Shown in pieces: positions 55,374 to 64,000 of a DNA stretch of 64,000 nucleotides. The translations under genes and the position numbers were made by a program. How positions within the stretch are numbered: the stretch's first letter is position 1; the number at the start of each line of letters is the position of its first letter. Source of the stretch: Pseudogymnoascus destructans (taxonomy: Eukaryota > Ascomycota > Leotiomycetes > Thelebolales > Thelebolaceae). The DNA lies in contig NW_020167527.1 of assembly GCF_001641265.1 (NCBI RefSeq), positions 186,001 through 250,000 on the forward strand, read 5' to 3'. Under the pieces are notes generated by a model. That model had not been told where the DNA came from. It saw only the letters and a list, made by a program, of their open reading frames with translations, and did not search any database.

Positions 55374-58312
55374 TCACCTGGCCTCATCTCCGTCTGCGGC
55401 CGGGCGTTGTGGGCCAGTTGGAGTTTGGCTCTGCTGCGCTTGGGGGTGAGGGCCGTTGTGTTGGTGGTAGCCTTTGTTGAAGCTACCGTTTGGTCCTCCT
55501 CGCTGCGGCTGACTATACTGCGGCATCTGGGGGCTGGTTCCAAATTGCTGTCCCTGCGGCGGATAGACACGCATGTTTGGCACTAGCTAATGTTAGAAAA
55601 GTTCAACCGGTTGTGTGCCATTAACTTACTTTGTCCTGGAGGTTGTTGAGCATATATTGGTTGTCCATACTGCATGCCTGGGCTCATTCCGTATGCCTGT
55701 TGCCCTTGTTGAGAGCCGCCTGGCATCATCATGGGCGCAGAGCGACCGGGGCTAGGGTAGCCGTTAGATCCCGCCATGGGTGGTGGGGGTCCATTTCCTT
55801 GGGGTGCGAAGTGTGCCTGGTTTACAGGGTACAACATAGGTGGGCCCGGAGCCATCAGATTCGGGTTTCCAATGAAAGATCCGGCTGGACCCTGAATCAT
55901 GACAGGACCGCCCATGTGGGTCGGCTGTTGTGGCATAAATTGATGGCCACCAGAATAAGATCTAAACTGCGCCATCTGAGGTCCACCTGGACCTACGGGA
56001 TATTGCATTCCAGGTTGCTGGAAGGACAATTGTGCAGGCTGGCCCATTGGAGATGGATACGCCACGTTCACCTGCGCCAGGCGAGGAGATGCGTATGATT
56101 GAGCCGAGTGAGATGGCACCATTCGATGGTCATCGTTCGAATGGAACTGAGCATTCTGTTGCATGGACTGGTTGTTGTGCATATGAAGGGGTGGTTGTCT
56201 TGGTGATGGTCTCTGGGTATGGGCACCCTGCTGCAAGTGGAACGGCAGCTGATGCTGATGTGCAACTTGAGGATGCGCCGAGGATGGCTGTTGTGGAGAC
56301 ATTGGCTGTCCCGAAAAGCGAGCGTTCTCGAACAGTTTAGCATAATTCAAGTTCATTGTCGATGATTGTGGCTCGTCGTCTTTGAGTTGTCTCCAAGTTG
56401 GGGGGGTATCATAGGCTGGCTTAATCCCGCCATTCGAGGACCAGTCGCGACCTTGAGGAGGCGTCTCCTTCGCTAAGCGCTCAATGATGTCCAGGACAGG
56501 TCCATCAGTCTTGGCTTTCGAGGGTGTGCCTAGCTTTCTGCGTAGAAGAGTTCCTGAGGCGGATGGGATGCCCTGACTGGCTGTAGCAGATGCCGAACGA
56601 GGGCTGGATGCATTGCTTGGGTTGCCATTGGGGTTAAAAGCCGCAGCAAATGGACTTGGGCGAAACTCATGGCTGTTTGGGTTAAGCTTTCCAAGTAGAG
56701 CCGTCGCACTTGTTCGCCTCGGAGCCGAAGTATCAGGGCCATGGGCTGGTCCTGTTGGCGGCTGTCGGGTATCAGCCCCTGGAGCTGGTGAAGCCAGTAC
56801 ATTCTTGCTTTGCTCAATATTTCTCAGCCTCGTCGATAAGGGAGGTGTTGGGTGTCCCTGCTGGGAGCCTGAAACCTGAGAACGAGTGGAGCGATCCTGT
56901 CGGAACGGTTGGTTGTTGTGGTAGGGCCCTTGAGGAGGATAACCGCCACGCCCTGGGGCTTGTCGGTTCGAGGTGGCCGAAGTGGATGCGGTTCCAGTGC
57001 CAGCGCCAGAGCGTTGAGTTGTCCTCTGATCCGAGGCTGCTAACCCCGATCTCGGGACCTGAATGGCGTCAGCCTTCATCTGTTTTTCCTGCTGAACCTC
57101 TTCCGCCTGACGTCTAGCATTTTCTTGAATTGCACGCTGCTTCGCTGGGTCCTTCGCGATAATGGCAACTAGATCATTAGGAAGGGGTGAATGCAATTTG
57201 AAACTAGAAGCAAACGCCTTGAGCTCCTGCAGTTTCTCCTCTTTATCTGCCTTTGCCTTGCTCAAGCGCAGCTTATCAGCTTGTGTCCTTTGTTGAGCCG
57301 CAAAACCACGAAACGCTGTAACAACATCACGCTCGACTGTCGCAGTTGCATTTGGCGTGGCAATTACCTTTGTATGAGGCGATGCTGCGCCACTTGCAGA
57401 TGTCGATGTATTCGTGGGAGTTGCCTTCGGCTCTGGTGTTACTACAGGACTGGACTCCGTGGTGGTAGGAGGGGCCGATACCTCTGGTCCACCAACCTTC
57501 GGTGTGTGTTTTGGCTTGGTAGTACTCGTAGATGGAGCTTCCAAAGGGGGTCGTGCGAGCTGTGATGAGATAATGGCTGGGTCCACGGGTGCGCCACTGA
57601 CAGTTGCCTTTCCTGAAGGGGCCCTTCTGGCAGGTGGTGTGTACCTATCAGCCCGGCCAGTCACGGATAGTGGAGGGAAATCCTGCCTCTGAACACCGCT
57701 GTATCTGGAAGTCGTTGTTAGTGCGACAACAATTCAAACAGCTGCTAGATCTTACTTGTCCTCTTCATCAAGGCCACTGTCGTCTACCGCGAGGTTGTCT
57801 GCCACCCGCTCCTCCTCAACGTGTCTGTTGTTGGCCACACTGTTTTCAATCTCTCTGGCCTTTCTATCGGCTGCTGCATATCGCTTGCTATATTCTGGGT
57901 GACTCTTGTCGATCGCTGTGGTGTAAATGGTCTCATCATAATCGGTCTTCAACCCGAACAAGCGCTCGTTCACTGCAAACTGATCCCAGCCACCTCCGGA
58001 TTGCTTGCCGGTGGACTCAAGAGCCATGTTCACGGGGATGTTTTCATCTGGTACCCATGGCTGCAAGACACGCTCACCTTGTTGGCGATTGCCCGAGATC
58101 GCGCTGTCAGTCCGGAAACCTGTAGCAAGACACCCCCTGGTCAGTAGAGAATATGACGGCTGTGGGAGTGGGTTGAGTATACCATTTCCATTTCGCTGCC
58201 TGGATTCCCCCGAATCTTGCTTGGAGAAAGACATGTTGGGCAGGTCCCTGTTTGGCCTCGTAGACCCGTTCGCGTTGTTTATTGAAGCAGGGTGTTGTTT
58301 CGGCGGGACCAT
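55374..58312 (-). CDS. PBP1: Pbp1/ataxin-2 relative, LsmAD part onward
   Basis: From the ATG at 58312, four exons (58312-58183, 58119-57756, 57704-55630, 55582-55374) join to 925 residues. The LsmAD region is clear: FRTDSAISGN, RVLQPWVPDENI, GGWDQFAVNERLFGLKTDYDETIYTTAIDKSHPEYSKR and AADRKAREIE. Next come YSGVQRQDFPPLSV, a Ser/Thr/Pro-rich linker, a helical AAQQRTQADKLRLSKAKADKEEK segment, a PAM2-like stretch and a Gln/Pro/Met-rich low-complexity C-terminus. Pbp1/ataxin-2 binds poly(A)-binding protein and RNA in stress granules. The Sm-like domain that precedes LsmAD in the family is not intact here (see the upstream feature), so the gene may make an Sm-less protein or be eroding. The 5' end and the true start are uncertain. 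Confidence 0.7.
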
Positions 58313-58750
58313 CTCCTGGTCAAGGATAAGCCTGGCGTGCGTAATGCTACGTCTTCAAGTTCACTACTGCGCTATGAAGAGAGATTCGCTCCCACCCCTT
58401 ATGGGCGACGTATTGTTGTGAGGTTCGATAGTTTCATAAGCTTGCGCGCTGCGAGCCGAGTAAATTATCAACCACACTGCGGAAAGGGTCAGCCAATTTC
58501 CTCGTTGCCGCGAGTGAACGTGCATGGTTCGTGGATGGGGTTGAGTGCCAGGAATGGGAATACTAACCTCTTGCAAGGGACGACAGCCTTCTCTTTGGGC
58601 AGCACCTTCAGGCTGTGGAGTCAGGTCCGCCTCGTTTGTATTTATTCGGATGGAGCTCCCTCTCGCCCGAATTGACACCAGAAGCCCAGGCTTTCTGGAG
58701 TGCTGGCTGTCTATTAATGGGGAAAGTAGAGTTAGCAACTTTTCCTTCAA
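58313..58750 (-). pseudogene. Remnants of a Pbp1/ataxin-2 N-terminal and Sm region
   Basis: Upstream of the ATG at 58312 the minus strand carries pieces that fit the family but in different frames. LQKAWASGVNS (about 58668-58710) matches the conserved N-terminal motif. DNLLGSQRASLMKL, KGWERISLHSAVVNLKT and ITHARLILDQEM (about 58320-58520) resemble the Sm-fold strands. Each switch needs a one- or two-base shift; a stop TGA, TAA or TAG sits in each frame. The splice choices I tried do not join them. Either the Sm half is decayed, or it has divergent exons I cannot resolve. This is pattern reading without alignment. Confidence 0.4.
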
Positions 58751-59302
58751 GGTGTGCAGCTCCTCATCGTCACGGATGAATTTGTGCGAAGGAGTGCGAA
58801 AGGGTTTGAGCTTTTTCCCCGTGGTGACGAAGAGACAGGAGGAGCACGCTCCAGGTGGGAGAAGCTCACCTTAGGCCAATGTAAGCAGCTGAGGAGGACC
58901 AGAGTATATCTGGCTCTGCATTCGAAGAGGTCGTTGATGTTGACTGCCCTCGTGGTTGTTCCTGTGGGAATGGTGAGGATGGGCAGATGAAGTGGTATGA
59001 AGATGCGCTTGGGGATTGTCGTTGTCAATTGGACAGCCGGGGCGTGCCATCTCGCTCTTTTTGCAAGGGTGCGGTAGCGAGCGAGCGTAGTAGTACGAGT
59101 AGCCAGCCAGCGAACGAACTCTGGCCCGAAACGACAGTGCATGGTCTAAGAGTAACAAGTCCAAACCTCACGAAATAAATCATGAAACAAAAGGCTCAAG
59201 GTGGTAAGTTTTTGTGTAAATCAACAGGTCAAAAATAGCAATTTTCGGTATTCTTTCATATAGCGCAAAGCAGGAATACCCAATATCTGGTACTTAATAC
59301 AT

Positions 59303-59388
59303 ATAGTAGTGTAGTTTAGTAGTGTAGTTTAGTATTGTAGTGTATTTAATACACATAGTAGTGTAGTTTAGTAGTGTAGTACTATATC
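59303..59388. repeat. TAGTAGTGTAGTT-type tandem repeat
   Basis: Several copies of AGTAGTGTAGTTT occur head to tail with short variants, interrupted by a TATTTAATACAC piece that is itself repeated (near 59293 and 59343). Confidence 0.7.
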
Positions 59389-59469
59389 TACCCTATACAT
59401 GCGGGATATGGCTCTATTCCACTTTCTCGTCCTCTACAAATACAGTACAGACTGGACTAGTATATCGCG

Positions 59470-59665
59470 TCTATACTACTAGGATTGCTATACTAGGATT
59501 GCTGTACTACTATACTAACATTGCTATACTAGGATTGCTATACTACTATACTAACATTGCTATAACTACTGCTATACTAGCATTTCTATACTAGCATTTC
59601 TATACTAGCATTTCTATACTAGCATTGCTATACTAGCATTGCTATACTAGCATCGCTACTAGCAT
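59470..59665. repeat. CTATACTAGCATT minisatellite, about 15-bp unit
   Basis: The unit varies between GCTATACTAGGATT, GCTATACTAACATT and TCTATACTAGCATT. At least ten copies run from 59470 to 59665, most regular at 59570-59655, with a unit period of about 15 bp. Confidence 0.85.
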
Positions 59666-60324
59666 CGTCAGCACCGTATCTCTGTGTATATATACATGCT
59701 CCATACGTATAGACGTCGTGCCCATGTGACCACAGTCTCGTTGTCTATACCTACACCTGAGAATTAATACCAGCAAGGCTCGCTGGCTCTATTCTCTATT
59801 CTACGTAGCAGGCTTGATGAATCGCGATAGTTTAACAGTATAAGGATCAGTATAAGGATTATCTCTATCTTTATTACGCCAGAGATAGCAAAGTCTGGTC
59901 TCGTGATATGATCATCCCCCACTCCTAGAGGTACCTGCCGTTAACTCAATGCCGTTAAGTTAAACAGTTGAGCTGCTGCGGCCCGTATCTTTTAAAACAT
60001 CCAATCCAGCAAGTGACCCCGGATTCTGTCGTAGCGAATCTCAGCCGCGCCAAGCATTAGCGACGTCTCCCCCTTCACGCCCTGGTATATTCAACAGCCA
60101 GAACGAAGAAGTCAAGACAGATTGTTCTGTGTCGCATTCACTCACATCATCCCATCAACCCCTCACTCTATCCGACATCTCCACCAAAACTTCGTTGTAT
60201 ATCGTCTTGTTGCTCTGTACACGTGGCTTGTTTTGATTTCATCACCCACACGTCGCAGCGACCCGGCCGGAGATAATGGTCTGTTGAAGTGCCACCGAGT
60301 CCGCGAGACACCAGAGAGGTTTGA

Positions 60325-63300
60325 ATGATGCAGGCACCTCAGCCCTCTCAGCGCTCAATACAACGGAGGTTGCCCGCGGCAGATCCAGGGCCGCCTCCAA
60401 GCATACCGGCTCGGGCTATGTCCCCTACGTTAGTGTCGCAATCCAGGGTTTCCACCACCTCGGCGCGAACAACTGGTACTGGGAGTAGTAGCCGGAGGCA
60501 AAATGTAGGATGTGCCCAGCGTCTCTTGGGGTGAACTTTGGTGATCTGAACAAATCTAACGTGAATCATGCAGGGCGCCACGCATGGGACCAATTCGGGT
60601 CCCCCACTGTCACAGATAGAGAAGAGCGTCACCCACCTTCTCGTTGCAACGAAGCAGCTCCTCGAAACATTGACGCGATGGTCCCGGCATGAAGCAACGG
60701 ATACAAATGTGTCTGATGTCTATGTGAGGCTTGGATATGAGTTTAACATCGCTTGTCGGGCCTTTGCTGCCATCGGCGTGGATACTTCCGACCTTGGAAA
60801 TGTGCCAGAACTCTTGCGCGAAATTCTGGAGTCGACACTGAGCCAGGAAGCCAGCCCCGAAGGCCTAGACCGATACCTACCAAAGATTCGAGACATAATC
60901 ATCACTCTACTTCATGGGTTGAAACGCAAGCAACAGAAGCTACGACAGAAGCAGTCGAAAGAGAGTTCTTCCCATAATTCCGAGATCAACGTCCCGAGAA
61001 ACACAAGCACGAGCAGTGTTGCCAGTGCGAACACGGGCATTACTACCCTTCTGAATGAAGGGATAGACCCAAATTATATGCCAGACGACAGGATGATTGT
61101 CGATGGCAAAGTAGTCACAAAACCAGAAGTCAACCAGGTCCCGCCGCGAGGATCATCAATGTCGACGTCCCCGCAACGTCGTGGGGTGCCCCAAAGGGGA
61201 CTTTCATCACGCCACTCCATGTCCTCAGAACACTCTTCGTTATCAAGCACGACGATGCAAAATATGCCAGTTCTCGCTCCCTTCTCGGGGGACGAAGCCG
61301 CATTGCCTCCCAGGCCTGGCTCTGGAGATCTTACTATGGATGCATTCCCACCACCACCACCTCCGCCGCCGCCGCCTCCGAAGCAGAACGCACTGGCTGC
61401 GTTGCAAAGGGGGGGCGATCTTGAGCGGAGAGCATCAAGAAGATATTCGGCATATCATATATCCAAGCACCTAGGTGCTCAAGCCCCCATGCCGATGCTC
61501 CCACCTCAAAACTCCCCTATACCAAATCGCGGCAGAGACCTCCGCGAGACAATGAATGCTGTCCGCGGGCGTGGATCAACTGTGCATAGTAAGCAGCTTT
61601 CGACCAGCCCAGTTATTACTGAAGAAAATTCAAACCGAGTTCCAAGCCGAATTTCAGAAACTACGGAACCTAGTTCGACTGAAGAAACCCCAAGCGCAAA
61701 CACTGATCAGCAAAATGCTGAAGCTAAGACGCCTCAAAATAAAGGCCGGAAAGCCAGTAACGACCTCGATTGGCAAGGCTCCGCAGAAGCAAATCGGATT
61801 TCGGGTGCCACTCTACAAGGGCCGCCAACTGGTGCTTTGCCCGTTTTCGCCCCTGGTTTATATGAGGCCAAAGAAAACGATGCCCCTTCCACCCCCATCA
61901 CCGCAGCTAGGCAATCACCAACAACCTATACGGGGCCGAGCGAGAATAGAGAATTTGTGCCAGAGCAGTCTCCTCAGCCTGGTAAAGAGCTTACTCTATT
62001 CCTACAATACAAAACGAGAATCAAGAAGTTCGTCATGGCGGATGGCTACAATGATCTGTCCATGGCGCGACTTCAATTGGCATTTATCGAGAAATTTGCA
62101 TGGAATACGCATAATAACGGTGTGGACTTGCCGGAAATATATATACAGGATCCCGTGTCCGGAGTTCGACACGAGCTTGAAGATCTCTCCGACATCAAAG
62201 ACCGTTCAGTTCTGGTCCTTAATGTCGAGGCTCTTGATGAGGTCAAACGCCATATCGATGAAGGTCTGGGAGGGCTGAGGAAAATGGTGGAGGGAGTGAA
62301 GATAGCTATTGATGACCAAAAGGCGACAATGCAAAGGGTATCCGAACGCCAACAAGATGCGGCTAAAGAGATAACCCGTCTTAGCATGATGCCCCAGATT
62401 GCGGCACCGCTCCCAGAACCTTCCGCCAGGGGCATTCCACCCCATTCCCCAAAGAACGAGGGTAACAAGGCCGATATCAATGAGCTGCAAAGCCTGCGCA
62501 GGAATTTGGCTGTTGTTAGACAAACCTTCTCATCTTTTCAGGCCAACATGGAGAGTTCAATGTCTGCCATCCGGACAAAGGCCAGCTCTGTGAGCGATGC
62601 AGCGATCAGGGCTGCTGTTCCAAACATGAAGAACGATTCTGGTCGTTCATACGTCAATACTGGAAAGAAGACACTCAATGACGACTCCGATAAACTTGTT
62701 GGCCGTGTGGATGACTTGCAAGATATTGTCGAAGACCTACGCAAGGATGTTGTTCTCCGTGGTGTCCGACCCCTTCCACGCCAACTCGAGGGTGTCGCCA
62801 AGGATCTTTCTATCGCAACACAGGAACTCCGGAAAATGCAAGAATTCCTCAAGCGTGAGCGGCCAATCTGGACCAAGATCTGGGAGAAGGAGCTTGAAAC
62901 CGTGTGCAACGACCGTGAAGAACTCACCATGCAAGAAGATCTGGCCACCGATCTTCAGGACGACTTAGAGAAGGCAACACAGACCTTTGCACTTGTGGAA
63001 CAAGCAACAAAGGAACAGATGAAGGACCTTCCAGGAGGAAACCCTGGTGGTCGTGTGCCGTTAAAGAGTTTGAATCATGTCACGCTTGCTGACCCGACAG
63101 TCGCCAAAGAGGGAGTCTTGGGCGAAGTTCGAGCACTACAGCCGAACCATGAGGGTAGGCTAGAAGCCATCGAACGTGCAGAAAAACTACGACAGAAAGA
63201 GCTTGAAGGGCGGAAAGGAGGGGAATTTCAGAAAGAGCTTGGGAATTTTGTCGAGGGAGGGAAGCTGAAGAAGGCCGGTGGCTTTGAGGAAGTCGAGAGG

Positions 63301-63459
63301 GCGCGAAAGGCGAAGGATGAAAAGGCACGAAGAGAAGTCTGGGAGCGGCAAAACGGAATCACACAAGCCGACGCAGATATAGCTCCCCATCTTCCACGGA
63401 TAGCATTGGAGGGCGAAGATGAGCTTGGTGTACAAGAGGATCAACCACCGGTAATATAA
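60325..63459 (+). CDS. BUD6: Bud6/Aip3 actin-interacting polarity protein
   Basis: Two exons (60325-60504, 60574-63459; 69-bp intron) give 1021 residues. After a Ser/Pro-rich start, an N-terminal domain reads IEKSVTHLLVATKQLLETLTRWSRHEATDTNVSDVYVRLGYEFN. A disordered middle carries two Pro runs near PPPPPPPPPPP. The C-terminal Aip3 region runs ELTLFLQYKTRIKKFVMADGYNDLSMARLQLAFIEKFAWNTHNNGVDLPEIYIQDPVSGVRHELEDLSDIKDRSVLVLNVEALDEVKRHIDEGLGGL and continues in a long coiled coil with KDVVLRGVRPLPRQL and IWTKIWEKELETVC. Bud6 binds actin monomers and formins at growth sites in the cortex. All landmarks are present and frame is intact, at a length normal for filamentous fungi. Confidence 0.93.
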
Positions 63460-63775
63460 CGGGCCTAGGGTGGCATTGTAAGAGAGCACTTTGGGAAGAC
63501 TTTAATATTGTTCGAATGGCAGTGCTGCATCTAGATGGGGGATGCAGGTTCTTGGTAATATGGGTTTCCCGTCCATTGAGCAAGGCGTTGGGGAGGATTT
63601 GCGTGGGTTGGGCTGCGTCTACACTACGAATTTGAAATCTATATGATAAAGTATCATTTTCCCTGGCCTTCAGGCCTTACATAGTGAATAGAAGACTATT
63701 TTAATGTGCATTAATGTCGCAGATAGAGTAGAGTCGAGCTTGTCGAGCAATGCCCAATCACTAGCGCTAACGACG
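63460..63775. other. Intergenic, no gene seen
   Basis: This is the Bud6 3' flank and the 3' flank of the minus-strand frame at the right edge. Nothing stands out. Confidence 0.5.
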
Positions 63776-64000
63776 CTAGTGAACCCATACCAAATATTTT
63801 AGGGCGGGCTGCATCGTGACGTGGGGTATCGGCAGCCCCTCAAAAGTAGATGCTTCTCCATCGTTGACTTTCCATAACCAACAATCTGCGTAGATCCTTC
63901 TCGTCACATTCGTGCAGGTAGCATTCCCGTCACTGGGCACACTTGACGTCGCATTCAAAGCCACGTACCCGAGATAAACAGATTCTGCAGGAGCCGCGGA
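63776..64000 (-). CDS. Partial minus-strand gene at right edge, unknown
   Basis: The frame is open from the window edge (64000) to a stop at 63776-63778, giving 74 visible residues. It includes NATCTNVTRRIYADCWLWKV with two N-x-T sites and two cysteines, then GLPIPHVTMQPALKYLVWVH. The N-glycosylation-like sites and cysteines suggest an exported or extracellular part, but the family is not recognised. It would be the C-terminal end of a gene that starts beyond the window. An open frame of this size can arise by chance, so confidence is moderate to low. Confidence 0.35.
   Translation of the reverse strand, partial: SAAPAESVYLGYVALNATSSVPSDGNATCTNVTRRIYADCWLWKVNDGEASTFEGLPIPHVTMQPALKYLVWVH

Larger units (their letters stand above)
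58751..60324. other. Intergenic, with 59.3-59.7 kb minisatellite
   Basis: This lies between the Pbp1-like gene and Bud6, which diverge. I see no gene; frames near 58747-59164 may belong to the Pbp1-like 5' leader. TAGTAGTGTAG- and CTATACTAGCATT-type repeats fill 59300-59670. The last 300 bp before 60325 should be the Bud6 promoter and leader. Confidence 0.5.

Overview
The window looks like nuclear DNA of a filamentous ascomycete (Pezizomycotina). Genes are protein-coding and carry many short introns (about 47-91 bp, GT-AG with CTAAC/CTGAC-like branch sites). The gene set is typically fungal: cytosolic LeuRS, frataxin, DPH3, AP-3 sigma, a peroxisomal ABCD half-transporter, Bud6/Aip3, a Pbp1/ataxin-2 relative and an NR-PKS. 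The general look of the proteins suggests a Leotiomycete, but that is an inference without a search. I see no tRNA, rRNA or CRISPR.

Layout. (1) 1-11.3 kb is a gene-poor zone with many broken genes: the first exon of a sugar transporter cut off beside an intact NIF3-like gene, decayed membrane-protein fragments, a HerA-like P-loop ATPase that seems intact, a frameshifted LPPEVR-MIWE family gene, an intact small membrane protein, a TauD-type dioxygenase pseudogene and a Dal5-type transporter pseudogene. (2) 11.6-20.3 kb holds a class II aldolase/adducin protein, a perfect 30-bp inverted repeat and three intact MFS transporters (DHA1-like, inositol/sugar-like, allantoate-permease-like). (3) 21.3-36.3 kb is a dense housekeeping block: ABCD transporter, DPH3, frataxin, AP-3 sigma, two small conserved proteins, LeuRS, a TMEM254-like protein and a bromodomain protein of NuA4/BRD8 type. 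(4) 36.7-49.2 kb starts with an APH-family gene fragment, then a DHA1 transporter divergent from a large NR-PKS (SAT-KS-MAT-PT-ACP-ACP-TE, seven exons), then a convergent ABCG half-transporter: a compact candidate polyketide cluster with transporters on both sides and no obvious tailoring enzyme. (5) 51.4-63.5 kb has a peroxisomal acyl-CoA oxidase ending in AKL, an Atl1-like alkyltransferase-like protein with a GC-AG intron, a Pbp1/ataxin-2 relative whose Sm-domain end looks broken, minisatellite DNA, and Bud6. A reading frame on the minus strand runs off the right edge.

How they fit together. The PKS and the MFS gene share one 1-kb divergent promoter that holds an AT hairpin and a long near-perfect palindrome beside CCAAT boxes, so shared control is plausible. 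The PKS domain order and PT sequence resemble the pigment/naphthalene (DHN-melanin or naphthopyrone) group. The rest of the window is ordinary housekeeping plus nutrient transport. The left 11 kb shows active gene loss. All exon borders are hand-called from splice signals and frame, checked by length arithmetic, not by transcript data.
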